From the NCBI GenBank assembly GCA_964036045.1, contig OZ038384.1:27199771-27263770 (forward strand): DNA of 64,000 bases. The letters run 5' to 3'. The notes below the pieces were generated by a model. The model saw nothing but the letters and a program-made list of their open reading frames with translations, was not told where the DNA came from and did not search any database. This stretch comes from Eutreptiella sp. 'Long Island Sound 2002'. Taxonomy: Eukaryota > Euglenozoa > Euglenophyceae > Eutreptiales > Eutreptiaceae. The translations under genes were made by a program, and so were the position numbers. Shown one piece after another: positions 52,149-63,483 of the stretch; the stretch's first letter is position 1; each line of letters opens with the position of its first letter.

Positions 52149-52364
52149 CTGTAGAGGGTTGCTTCTAAAACTCGCCACTTCTTCATTGCCCCTCCAGTAG
52201 CGAGGCCACAAGCGACCCACCGCAACGTACATCACGCCAAACACCAGGCTCGTCGTCCAAACAATGCCCAGCACCGTCCCCTGAGCTACATTGCTGCTGG
52301 TTGTGCGGGAAGCTTGTGAACTGTGGTCCATTGAGGCATCCACACCCGAATGCAGTGCTTGTGT
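52149..52364 (-). CDS. Exon of a membrane protein, unidentified
   Basis: 216 bases, phase 0 at both ends, between acceptor TGTGTCTCAG and donor CTACAG/GTTGAC. It encodes TQALHSGVDASMDHSSQASR, a hydrophobic segment VLGIVWTTSLVFGVMYVAVG, then RLWPRYWRGNEEVASFRSNP. A Ser-rich lumenal or extracellular stretch, one membrane helix and a basic cytosolic side (RLWPRYWR) would suit a type I membrane protein. No family is recognised. No second copy is present in the window, so a host gene is likely. Confidence 0.5.
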
Positions 52365-52634
52365 CTGAGACACAGAGAAAGGCAAATGCATACTGAAAGC
52401 AGCAACGTCCCTGGTCCAAGCCGCACAGGCCATGCCACCTCTCCCCTCCAAGTGTATGTGTGGGAACAAGGTACGGGGGAAAACCATACTAAGGAGGGCA
52501 CTGGACTATTAAGGTCCAGAACGCTAATGCGCCATGGGGTGGGCTGCAGGGCTAGGGCAGAGCATGGGGGGGGGGGGGACCAGGGAAGAATTGGAGTGGA
52601 GGAGGGGGGGGGGGGGGTTGACCCTCCTCCTTGT

Positions 52635-52775
52635 CACCAATTTTAGGCCCTCAACACACCTTCCTGAGGGAGTTTTAGGCACTAAACACACCTTCCTGAG
52701 GCAGGTCAAAAAATGTTCAACTTGGAATTGAACTAATGACAATATGCCTGGAGGACCACCATGTTGCCAACTATG
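52635..52775 (-). mobile_element. tRNA-derived SINE, minus strand
   Basis: On the minus strand, A box-like ATAGTTGGCAACATGG (52,774-52,759) is followed by B box AGTTCAATTCC (52,734-52,724). A T6 run comes next (52,713-52,708). The tail then holds two copies of CCTCAGGAAGGTGTGTTxAG with GCCTAAAA. The architecture (tRNA-like head, T run, duplicated tail) is the same as at 29,125-29,280, although the sequences differ. Confidence 0.45.
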
Positions 52776-53040
52776 ACACTGTCCATCTCTGACATATCCC
52801 TCAGCCAAATTGCATAGAACACACCGGACTTTTCACCTGAATTGGAAGGGGAGGAGGGGGGGGGCAGATCTGGAGGGGGGGGGGGTTGGGCCTGGGGGGG
52901 GGGGGCTCCTCCTCACATTTTTTCTACTCTAATGCGTCCCTGGGGCCGACCCCCTCCCAAAATAAATGTCAGCCAGAGGAAGGGGAGAGGGAGGGGGGCT
53001 TCCCGGGGGGGGGGGGGACGGGAGGGAGCAATTTTGGATT

Positions 53041-53160
53041 CGGATTTGGTGGCCGATCTTAAGGCTCACAGGATGCCGAGGGTGCCGCACAATAGCGCTC
53101 CCCACGACACTGCATATCAGCCGGCCATGCCATATGATGCACACCCAGGCACTCGACGGG
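53041..53160. repeat. Repeat shared with 14,540-14,640
   Basis: GATCTTAAGGCTCACAGG, CACTGCATATCAGCCGGCCA here; GATCTTGAGGCTCACAGG, CTTTGCATATCGGCCGACCA there, same orientation. In both places the repeat lies next to a poly-G tract and to the DEDDEYLL-type gene. It may be an element end. Confidence 0.6.
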
Positions 53161-53249
53161 CCTCTCCCACTGGTCCCCTCGGGGCGCACCAGCCCCCAGC
53201 AGCCATGAGCCATGCCCCGTTAGCCACACGGGGCGCCCTCGATGCTCAC

Positions 53250-53922
53250 TGTGGTTGCGTCCACAGTCCTTGACGAACTGGCGATGACCTAGTCGGGGTT
53301 GCTGTGGGCCCCGGGCCCTATCGCCCTGCTTGTCAGTCGCAGGCCAAGTTGACGGCCATGTATGTGCGCGTGGCTCAGGCATGGGCCTCCCTCCCGCCGG
53401 TGCCCTCGGTGGGCCCAACTACTCCACCCGAGCGGCCCGTACTAGCCCATGGGCTTGGCTCGGCCGCTAACCACCGCGGCCGCCCACCAGTAGTACGCCA
53501 TGGGCGAGGGCGTCGTCGCGGTGGCGAGTCCACGCCCCAATTTTGTGGGCAGAGCGTTGCTGGTGGCCGTCCTCGTACCGCACGACAAGGGCATGATGCC
53601 CGACATCGTCGCGTGAGAGAACCGCCCTTTTGACAGGGTGTTGTGCTGGAGATGGTCCTAGTGCCGGGGACCACCGAGCGCACGCTACTTGAGGGCCACA
53701 CCCCCCAGCCCTTGGGTGAGGGCCTGCTATCCACGTTCCTCACACGGTGCACACCGAAGGGCCGGCCTTCTATGGGGGCTTGCGGCCCTCTTCCCGGCGG
53801 ATGGACCACATGCGGGGGAGTTGCCACCGGAGGAGCCTACCGGCATGCGAAACAAGGACGTGGACGTGGATTTGGACGTGGAGGTCGGGGCGGACGAGGA
53901 TGATGAGTACCTCCTAAGCTAA
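53250..53922 (+). pseudogene. Second copy of the DEDDEYLL protein, C-terminal part
   Basis: Blocks in mixed frames: LLVAVLVPHDKGMMPDIV (about 53,558-53,612), VVLEMVLVPGTTERTLLEGH (53,640-53,700), LWGLAALFPADGPHAGELPP, then MRNKDVDVDLDVEVGADEDD and EYLLS with stop at 53,920. The 14.5-18 kb element has IPVSVLDPAERGACPDVVL, VVLAPPATSRAVFPGFTIQP and LQLDVDEDDEYLLN in the same order. The C-terminus is strongly acidic and ends in a hydrophobic LL. Family unknown. The acidic tail is in frame with the 78-codon open frame starting at 53,689. Confidence 0.5.
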
Positions 53923-54689
53923 CCCCGCCCTCTGCCCTAACTCTCCGCGACCTGACCAAGACACCCGGAGCACATGAGACAAAATCAATATCCGGCAATT
54001 GTTGTGCGTAGTGCTCCTACAGGGCAGGAGATTGAGGGTGCACGGTGTGCGGGCGTGATGCGCGCGACAACAGACCGGCACATGTGTAGCATGGAGATTG
54101 CCAGCGGAGGACCATGGGGCCCGCCAGACAGTGCCGGTGAAAGGGGGCGGGGGCATGCATTTTCAGAAACACTTTTGGCCGAGCGCCCTACGGTGGGGAA
54201 CGGCCACCCGGGGGGGGGTGTTCGGGCAAGGCGAGGCGTGGCCGTGGACCCGGGTGTGCTTGAGTCAAGGCAAGAGTGCCAGGACAACCACACATCCTAC
54301 GCCGACCATGGACTCGAAGCAGGGGGCGGAGCAGCACGTGCAGTGGAGTTTGCGCATGTGCGAAGTGTGCGTGGTGGGTGCCATGCGGACCCACGCCGTG
54401 AACCAAATGCCCTCGGCGGTGATCATGCTGTCGCTCATGGCATGGGCCCACGCATGCAGAGCCACTGTGTCGCCTTGAGGGCCCCGAAGAGACGCCGATC
54501 GCGGCGCCGGTTGGCTCATGTATGCATTGTCCAAAGCTGCTGTGATAGTGGTGAGTAGGCAGCCACGGGCGAACAACTGGGCGGAGCCATCACCTCCGGG
54601 AACAGGTAGGTCTCCCCGTGGGCCTCCTCAGGCCCCGGGTTGCTGGGGCATGGGCTGCCGCTTGCACAGTACAGGTGTACTGCACAGGT
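53923..54689. other. No recognisable gene
   Basis: Both strands show overlapping G/C-rich frames of 60-195 codons. A plus frame (53,974-54,558) has no motif I know. Confidence 0.4.
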
Positions 54690-55235
54690 GCTGCGCTCAT
54701 ATATAGAAGGGGGCGAACCCTTCTACATATCAGTGCAGGAGTCCACACCCCTGAAAAAGTGCTGACCCTTGTACATATCAGCGCAGGGGGTGTACTCCCC
54801 TTTACAAGTCCTACACTCAATTATAGAAATGTGCAGACCCTTCTAAATATTAGCGCAAGGGGTCTACACCCTTGAAGAAGTCCTGCGCGGATATATAGAA
54901 GGGTGTAGACCCTTCTACATATCATCCCGGGGGGTCTACACCCCTGTACGAGTCCTTCGCTGATACATAGAAGGGTGCAGACCCTTCCGCATATCAGTGC
55001 AAGGGGTGTAGTCCCCTCTACAAGTGTTGTGCTGATGTACAGAAGGGTGCAGACCCTTCAAGTGCAGGGGTTCTACACCCCTGTGCAAATCGTGCGTTGA
55101 TATATGGAAGGGTGCACACCCTTCTACATATTAGCGCACGGGCCCCACACCGCTGTACAAGCGCTGCGATGATATATACAAGGGCGTAGGTCCTTCTACA
55201 TATCATCGCAGGGGGTCTACTCCCCTATAATCCTC
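54690..55235. repeat. 73-bp tandem array, seven to eight units, two palindromes per unit
   Basis: The unit is GATATATAGAAGGGTGYAGA, CCCTTCTACATATCAGCGCA, GGGGGTCTACACCCCTGTAC, AAGTCCTGCGCT. Successive TATAGAA / CATAGAA starts at 54,892 and 54,965 give 73 bases. Each unit has the inverted repeats GAAGGGTGTAGACCCTTC and GGGGTCTACACCCC. Some units are shortened (about 55,057-55,065). Confidence 0.9.
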
Positions 55236-55530
55236 TGCACCACCACCACTTCACCGTCACCATACCACCACCACCACCACCACCACACCACCTCCCCACC
55301 ACCACTATTGCACCACCACTACCACCACACCACCACTCCACCACCACTCCCACAGCACCAAGAAAGCCACCACCAACACACCACCATTAGCACACCACCA
55401 CCAACACACCACCATTGCCATACCACCAGTACACCACCACAGCACCACTATACCACCAGCACCACATCACCACCTCCACACCACCTCCACTGCACCACCA
55501 CCACACCCCCAACACCACACACCACCACCT
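55236..55530. repeat. CAC/ACC-rich trinucleotide tract
   Basis: Nearly 300 bases of CACCAC, CACCATTG and CACCAGCAC variants on the plus strand. It would read as poly-His/Thr/Pro and is not supported as coding. Confidence 0.9.
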
Positions 55531-58500
55531 AGACTTACACTAGCAGGCAAGGCAACATACCTGATACGGAGGCAAAAAGGGGGGAATCAACCTGTGAAAC
55601 AGAAAAAGGCATCCCCTCCCAAAACACAATGCACATCTTGAAAGGATCATGAAACCTGTGAAGAAGGAAGGTGGAATACCCTCCCAAAACACAAGCATCC
55701 ATGGGGGCCATCCAGATGTGTGTGTGTTTTGGGGGGGAGGGGGGGCACATAAAGGGTTGAAAGGGGGGGGGTCCTTTTGTGTGTGGGGAGGGTACGCCTT
55801 TCCACAAATGGGGGGAGGGGGGGAGAGGGGTCTTTTCCAATTCTTTTTCCGTTCTACAAAAAGACAAACATGGATAGCAAAGCATGCAAAGCACGAGAGG
55901 TATGTTCTCATTGGGTTTGAAAAGAAGTGGGTCTTCTCTAAAACATTTTCCATACTAGATGTGAATAAACAAACAACACAAAGGAAAGCACAGCACACAA
56001 TGCATGCACAGCAAACGACACAAGAGTCACACAGGAATTCATACACACTTTCGGGCATAATGCCAAGGCCAAGCCTACAAGCGGGCTATGCTGCCTCACG
56101 GGTCAGCATCATGAGGAGGGGGGGGGGGGGGGGGGGCAACGAGGGGGGACTGACCATTGTGGGGTGGGGGGGGTCAACCTTCCACTGGGGACGTGTGATG
56201 TGGGTTGTAGAGGGGGGGGAGGAGCTGCTATAGTGCATCCTGAGGGGCGGTGGGGGCGGTGGGTTTATGGTTGGGTCATGGCGGTCCATAAAAATTTGAT
56301 GTCTGATATCTGATGTCTGATGTCTGATGGCCAACTTGGTCGCTATACACGAGGCCGGTAGGCACAGGCAGGGAGGATTACAATGCAACGGCCTCTTGGA
56401 TGCCTACAACCCGGCAGCGTAGTTTTATCAATGGACGCGGGGAAGGCAAGCCATCCATATCCATGTGTCCATTCCTTGCCCACGGCCCCATGAGGGAACC
56501 GGTCGTATTACAACACAAACTGTGATGCATTTGGTGGCCACTACTCATTGCTCCTTACTTGCCTTAACGCCCCTCCCAGCCCCCACCCCCAACTCGTCCC
56601 ACTCTACTTGCGGATGCTTCCCCGGGTTAGCAGTGCCTTGTCGCCTCTGAGATGGCGTATCAAGGTCCGGCAGTCATGGGTGGACTGGGTGTACATATGC
56701 AAGCACCAGTGGAAAGGCCACCCGATAGCCAGTGATCTGGCAGGGTGCGCAATCTTGCAAGGCTCGCACAACAACGAGGGCACCCCCGACAGCCATCGAT
56801 CTGGCGGGTGCACCCAACAGTGAGCAATCCGGCGGGGCTCGTTCGAGCACTAGTAATCAAGAAGGGCTACATGCACGCCTCTCCTCACACCTCCGCCCTA
56901 GTTAGGTAGGTGGTGACACCACCTTTGGTAATGTCAAGCAGTCACATAGTCTTCGAGCAGGCGTCAACTCCCTCCCAAGCCCTAGTAGAGGTGCTTGTAG
57001 ATGAGGTCTCCTTCGGGGAGTACCCTATGGATGTACCCGCGGGCTTGAGGGACATGCTCGTCTTTTGGGCCCGCTCCTGTCGGAACAGTTGGTGCATGCA
57101 ACCAAAGAGCGTGGGATGCGCTATGAATGACAACCAAAAGGCAAGCCCCCACACAGAACCTAGGTGTGTTGTCCCTCCGCGCAACTGCATGCACAACACG
57201 CCATGTGGCACGCCCGGTGAGCTATCCCATAGTTGCACGCTCAGCACACTCACAGTGGATGCAACTGCACACAGTGGGCGATCACATGACGCACACACGG
57301 ACACACGTGCGCGTTCGCACGCGCACACACGTGGCGGCAATTGTGGCAGCTCTGATAGCCCTGCTAAGGAAAGCACCGGCCCCGTCCACACCCTCGGTGA
57401 CTATGGCTGGACATCTTGGGTCTAGACACCGCATAGGTGCATTCAAAGAAGTGCTGAGTTTATCAGACAAGCGCCGCCCTTGTTTGGGACAACGGCAGGC
57501 GCACACACATCCTCCCACCTCCACTGCTAGTGCCAACGGATTTCTGGCACAAGTACGCCGGCACCACGTGTTCGGCGCCGCGGCGCACACCCAATGGCTC
57601 TGCAAAAGGTACACATGCCCGCACTTCAGGAGTTGATGGTCCGTGATGATTAACCGAATGCCCCTACCATAGGCAATTTCAGCCCTTAGTCGATTGGTTC
57701 AAGGAGCCGCTAATGCGAACGGAGGCACCCATCACAAGCTGATCCTCCTTGTATGTTCTGTTGACCCCTGGGATGTTAGGGCGATTGGCATAATATAATG
57801 TGTATTGTACCTAAACTTCCGAGAGAAAAAAGAGTCACGTGATGTCCAGGACAGGCATTGCTGAGTTGATCCCAGAAGGATGATTGAGACGACCCTCTGA
57901 TGGTGTCGGTCTCACTGTGCTGGCAGTTGTTTGCTTGTGTCTACTTATGCTTGCCAGGGTGTGTGTGGGCGTGAGTACCTGTGCGCGCGTGTTCGGCGTC
58001 ACGAGAGGTACCCCGCGCAACCCTGTTGTTGTGATGTACTGTGTGTCACTGTGTGTGGCGGTGTGTGTCTATTGTCCTATGGCGGTGGTTGTGTCAGTGC
58101 ACAACCGTCGGCCTCGAGTCGCGGTGAAACTGGTTTCGTGCCCACTGTCTACATTGCCTCTCCGCCGCAGCGGAAGAGGAGGAAATGCACCGACCAGCAG
58201 TTGACGGAGCAGACGGCGGAGCACGTTGCTATGGGTGTGGTGGTGCTTTGTTTTTGGCATTTGCAAGACTTGTATAAAAAAAAACCATTTGCGAGACAAT
58301 ATTAGTAAAACAGATGTCGAGACACACCACCCAACCATCCCTAGTACCGGTGGTGGGGATGTTGCCGGCGGTCTCTGGACGTGTAGACGACTAGAGGACA
58401 CGAACCTCTGATGTTGACGATGTCCGTCTATGGTGCAGACAATTGGACCGTCCATTTCTCTTGCTCACTAATGTGTGGTATGTGCTACTAAGGTGCCACC

Positions 58501-60306
58501 GCAATGTTTAGATGGTAGGATGGTAGGAAAAATGCTTAATAACGGGGCGTCTAAGTGGTTGCGGGGACCGCAAAGGGCTGAAAAAACAACGGCATTGTCA
58601 TTCGACCACTCGCCAGGCGGGTCGCCTTCGCCCTTCCCTCCTCATGTGTGTTCGTAAGTGCTACTCATTGATCCGGTGATGTGCTAGCGTGGCGCACCTC
58701 CATTGACTCACAACCGCACTCAGTGGCGGGGGTTTTTTGGGGGGCTTTTGAGCGGGGTGCGCTTCGTGCGTTTGGGTGCTCGCTTTCGTTGTCATGGGTT
58801 GTTGCTTGCTTCTGTGGAACGGGTCCAGGCGGAGCCCGGGGAATCACCAAAAGTCACTTTGTGCAAGGGGGAGGGCCCATAATCAACAGAGGAAATAGGC
58901 GGGGAGCAATGTATAGAGGGCTGTCCATGGCTACCAACCCGATCCGGGTGTAGGTTGTGGTATGTGATGGGGAGGGAACATATGCGTCGTGATCTAAAGG
59001 AGAGAGGGAGGAATCATGCTCATACAACACTGTGGAAGCTTCGGACAGTTCGCCAAAATCTAGGCGCCTAGAAAGATCAAAACAGGGGTTGAACTACTGT
59101 TCAGGGGCGTGGGTAAAGTCTTTCAGTGTGCGAAAGACCATGAAGGGTTCCTCGGCGTAGAGTGGGTTCTTCATGTGGCCTACCTTGGCAAGATGGCTGG
59201 CTTGTTACCCTCTATGTTGCAAAAAGGATTCCCAGAGCTAGGAAGATGCCACGGGGCCCATGTTGGGTACCCATCTCAAACCTAGGAAGGTGTGTGCCCC
59301 ACCGACCCGCTAGGCCTCGTGAGTGAGGTGCGCCTGGCCTGGCTCCCACAAGAAGCAACACATGGGCCCACAAGGCTCTGTTCGAGGTAGGAGAGAAGAG
59401 CCCAAAGCCCAAAGCCTACCTCCTCCCACTCATTCCCCTGCACCATCCCTATGCCTTCCTTGCTTTGCCTCCACGCATTCTATGCTTCATGAGCAACGTG
59501 TTGGGGACCACCCAGGACATGCTTTGCAGTGGCGGGAAGAGGGGGGGGGGTGCAATTTCCCCATGAAGATTTCTCTGCTGGGCTTCTTAAAAAGATTTCA
59601 TTGTGCGGCTTCATCTCCCCTTCAAAAGGGGTTCATTTAACGCGCATCTCGTACAATCCAACCAAACCCTGAGCCTCAAGAGGCGACCTAGACGCCAAAC
59701 ACGGGGGGCGACTACAACCGGACTTGATGCGACCCACCCCAGCTATGTCAAAACTTCGGGGAGGGGGGGGGTTATTGGCGGTACGTCTTGGGGGGTTCCC
59801 AATCAATCATACACGCTTGGTGACAGCCGTTCTTGTTACATACTATGCCATTCCCTCGCTTTAGTGACTTCTCAAGGTCAAGTGTTGCCATAGTGTGTCA
59901 AAGGCTGTACAAAGGGTGCAGAACAAGGACCAAAGGCATTGTACCCCCTTCAAAGGGAACAGAACAAAGACCAAACACAAAGTGCACCCTTCAACTAAGC
60001 ATGCAAAAAAAATTGGCAATGATGCTGCCATGGCCCCTGCACCACTATTTCTCAAAACTTGGGGGGGGGGGGCATACAAGGACCGGGCCCGGCCGCCCCC
60101 CGTGACGCCAAAATTCAGAAGAAGTCCCCCCCCCCCCCCTGTCCTGCCCCACCCAGGGAAGACGGCCCGCCACCCCGTGGTCCTCAACCCCCCTGGGAAC
60201 CATACTACCACCGTACACGCACATTTTCAGGCACAGAGATTGCACTGCAAAATGAAAGAATTCAACATAAGATGCGTTCAAAGGGCTGCAAATGTACTGA
60301 GACCTA
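55531..60306. other. About 4.8 kb without a recognisable gene
   Basis: It contains G tracts (55,727-55,744; 56,117-56,137), a TGATGTCTGATGTCTGATG run (56,298-56,327), an ACACGTGCGCGTTCGCACGC tract (57,302-57,330), and a C tract at 60,128-60,139. Open frames occur on both strands with similar length and none shows a domain I recognise. Two short direct repeats CAGTGATCTGGCAGGGTGC and CCATCGATCTGGCGGGTGC lie at 56,732 and 56,795. Confidence 0.4.
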
Positions 60307-60474
60307 CTAGTTGACTGGCTGGGTGAAAATTTTCTTGGTCTTGCTGCACTTGACCTTGAACTCCTGCACATGCTCACCACTTTCCCCTGTGGAGTGGATG
60401 AACATTACATTTGTCCCAGGGGTAAACATGGTTGTGCTGTCAAGTTCCATTTTAGCGAAAGTGAGCAAAATGTC
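60307..60474 (-). CDS. Terminal exon of an unidentified gene
   Basis: It follows acceptor GTACTCTTGGCAG and runs 55 codons to a TAG stop (60,309-60,307). It encodes DILLTFAKMELDSTTMFTPG, TNVMFIHSTGESGEHVQEFK and VKCSKTKKIFTQPVN. The mix of conserved-looking hydrophobic, charged and Gly residues and the clean acceptor support a real exon. A possible upstream exon (60,758-60,640, KSSPEVVVQNDFKPFAPITP) follows acceptor GTTGCTCAG. I do not recognise the family. Confidence 0.45.
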   Translation of the reverse strand, partial: DILLTFAKMELDSTTMFTPGTNVMFIHSTGESGEHVQEFKVKCSKTKKIFTQPVN

Positions 60475-61369
60475 CTGCCAAGAGTACAAGGGATACAAGT
60501 GGCAGTGCCTCACAACACAGTCACCCACACAACAACACAGTGAGCCGTGACAAAAAGATTTCGTGTTGACCAAGTGACGGTTCCCCACCCCCGCCACGGC
60601 AGAAGGACAAGGGGTGGGGCAGAACAAGGGGGGGGGGGGGGGGCTAAAAATGATATTGTTCGGGTCAGCGGGACGAGGGGGCCTAGACAACTTATCAAGT
60701 GCAGGAGTGATTGGTGCAAACGGTTTGAAATCATTTTGGACGACAACCTCGGGGCTTGACTTCTGAGCAACTGTGTAATGGCTCTGACAAGCCCATTCTT
60801 GGACCCTCCCCCCCCCCAGCTTGACCGACCACCCGTCCCCCCAACATTGGGGCCATAATGTGAGTGCGGAGGCCATGAATCAATCCATTCACTTCACAAG
60901 TTGCGGATGCAATATCGCAGAGGCTGTGTGGGGGCGGGGGGGTGTTTGCACCACCTGCACCTTTTTGAGGTGATTATCCTGCAGGAAGCCCTAATGTTAC
61001 CCCGAGTAAAATGGCGCTAAATCGTTTGAATCCACAACAATCATGCATCATTTTCATGGGGCTCACTTCACAGGTGTCACGTTTGGTCTCATGCTCAGAA
61101 TTTAATGTGACGTCATCCATCGACTTCCGAGCCCGAGCCCTAACCATTGCACTGCGTGCACACCCAGCCCAGTGTTGTGGCAGGTGCGGCACACTTCCCT
61201 TGGTTGGCAGAGCCTTGCAGGTGCTGCAGGAATGTTCACATGGGGCTGACAGGCAATGGGTCTGCTTGGAATGACCGGACATCATCATAATCAGGGCACC
61301 ATGAGCGATGCCCCCCCCCTCCTTTAAACCCACACGCATCGACATGCAGGCGTGTCCACACCATACGAT

Positions 61370-61730
61370 AAGAGGCTTCATCGACGGCCTCCCAGTGCCC
61401 AGAATGCCCACGCTGTAGCTGTGCCTTGACAATTGCGTGCTGCAGTTGTGCCGCCGCACTAGCAGCTTCAGCAGCCCCTGGTAGCGGCACTGAGCGCCTG
61501 AGGCTGGTGAACGGCCCTGTGCTCAGCGGGCGGATGCGGTGCAATGGACTGACAGCCAAGGCGACCACCAGCATCACAAGTGGCAGGAAAAGCCAATTGC
61601 ACGCAACAAGGAGATTGCCTGATGCTGTGAGGCAACGGCTGCAATGGGAAGCGTCACCGGATGGGCAGCCATTGCAGGCTGGGCTGGAGCTCACCAACAG
61701 CATTTTGGATCTGCAAACAGCGAAGGCTGG
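61370..61730 (-). CDS. Candidate exon with one hydrophobic segment
   Basis: After acceptor CGCTGTTTGCAG the frame encodes SGNLLVACNWLFLPLVMLVV, ALAVSPLHRIRPLSTGPF, then AQLQHAIVKAQLQRGHSGHW and EAVDEASYRMVWTRLHVDAC. One membrane helix plus an amphipathic helix is plausible. No family is recognised and the 3' edge is undefined. Confidence 0.3.
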
Positions 61731-62369
61731 TCAAAGGCTTTTCACCCAGAACCCGAGGAGTACCTGCAGCAACTGTTAGCTTCATGAAGCAAGAGCCAAG
61801 GCACACAATCACTGTTCAGGCTGTTCGGAACCCAAGCACAAAGGAAGGCAATTTGCAGGGTCTCCGGTTTGTTTGTCGGGTGCCTGAGGGGGAAGGCTAA
61901 CTGTGGCGAATTGTGCAGAATGCTGGTGAATGCTAGGCAGGCAGGCCATGCCAGACACCTGGATTCTAAACAGGCAGGTGCTGTGGGTTTTGCGCTCAAC
62001 CCACAGGCTGTTTAAGCCGCAATGGACCAGACCTTAACCAAAGACAGCGCAGCAAAGTGATGCTATGAAATGGAAGTCCGATGGTTCATTGCTCCGGTAA
62101 TTTGAGCTGACCGGTGGCACCTCTCATACATGCTAAGATACCAGACAGTTCATTCCAACAAAAGCTACATTAAAATAATATATGCGACCTCGCCTGGTGG
62201 AAAGGAGAGCATAAAAATGTGTTGCTGAGTTGCAGTTTCCCACAAAAGGCTAATCTACAATGATGTGTGACCTATCACCTGTGTCCTTTGGTGGAAAGGA
62301 GAGCATAGAGTGTATCGCTGTGTGTGGCTGTGCGTGTCGTTTGTCCTGTGGCGGCAGCTGAATCCCTGG

Positions 62370-63483
62370 CGGCGTGGGGGGGATCTGAAAAGGTAGATCA
62401 AAATTAAGGGGGTTCTTCATGCGTCTTGCTTCCGCCAGGTCATTTGCTTTCCATTCCCATTGATACCTTGGTGTGCCGGAACGTGGTACCACTCCAGATG
62501 GCCTGTGTGTCTGTCAATGTGGTGCAGAATTGTGTCCCATAGTTGAGCGTAGGAGCGCCGGATGCATTACCCATCATGTGGCCTGAGGGCCCATTTAATG
62601 GCCCCGTTGAAGACCCATTTTGAGTCTGTCACGATAGCCAGGTTGGAGCGGGGGTATAGAGTGATCACCGCTAGTAGTTCTGCTCCTTCATTTGTCTGGC
62701 TGAGCAGAGGGGGGACGTATTGAGAGAGCTCCGGCTCATTCGCAATATAGATACCATAACCACCACTTAGAGGATCCGTCTGTGTAGGCAACGATGATGT
62801 CTCTATTGGACAAAGTTTGTATAACGTGCATTGCTCTCTGTGTGGCTGCTTCGTTTTTGATGGCTCATCTTTTTGCTTTGGCCTCCGCTGCTGATCCGCA
62901 GCAGAAAATCTGGGTTGTGCACCTTGGGCATTGTGACATGCTCCTTGCAACACATTTTGGAAACCATATTGAGCAGTCCTGCCAAGGCGTGTGCTGGTAT
63001 GTGCGTTGTGATGATGAGCTATCCAAAAGCCAGAATTGAGTGCCAGCGCTTTAGAAAAAAGAGCCACGCATTGTGACGGGGGTGCTGTTTACAGAATTGC
63101 GCTACGTGCCACTTGGCTAGCACCGCTGACCAGGACAGTAGTCCTGGTGTGTGGGAGAGTGAGGCGTGGAAGTGGTGCTGAAACATATGCTAAACGGTTT
63201 GTATGTCGTGTTTCTCATGATGAAAGGGGAACACACTTTGGTTAAGCAACTCCCACACTTTCTGTAGGTGGGTGCACTCCACCAAAACATGCCGATTATG
63301 GTGTATGCAAGGTTCAAAAGGGCAGTGTTGTTCATGGCAATCAATCTTGGCGAAAGCGGTGTTTAACACACTGCATTCAAATAGAGCATGTGACATGGTT
63401 TCCCTGTGTCCGTCCAGTGGGCAGTTAACTCTCGCCAGTTTCCATTCCTTTTGAAATCTTTGTGTGGTGCGGAGAGATGGCAC
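62370..63483 (-). pseudogene. LINE ORF2 C-terminus: zf-RVT and RNase H domains
   Basis: At 63,483-63,190 the frame has CPLDGHRETMSHALFECSVL, the zinc-binding motif found after the RT of many plant and algal LINEs (CxxC-like, ET, HxxxxC). Further on, IVAYTDGSSKW (about 62,800-62,770) begins an RNase H fold. A one-base frame change leads to SGGYGIYIANEPELSQYVPP, LLSQTNEGAELLAVI (catalytic Glu) and NLAIVTDSKWVFNG (catalytic Asp). A further frame carries LWDTILHHIDRHTGHLEWYH and VPAHQGINGN, and another KANDLAEARRM. So YTDGS, EL, TDS and the HQGINGN loop are all present but in three frames. RNase H removes the RNA strand during reverse transcription. The RT itself would lie to the right and is not recognisable before the window ends. 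Confidence 0.7.

Noticed and set aside
55236-55530. His/Thr/Pro-rich protein from the CAC tract
   Set aside because: Simple trinucleotide expansion with irregular interruptions and no flanking coding signal.
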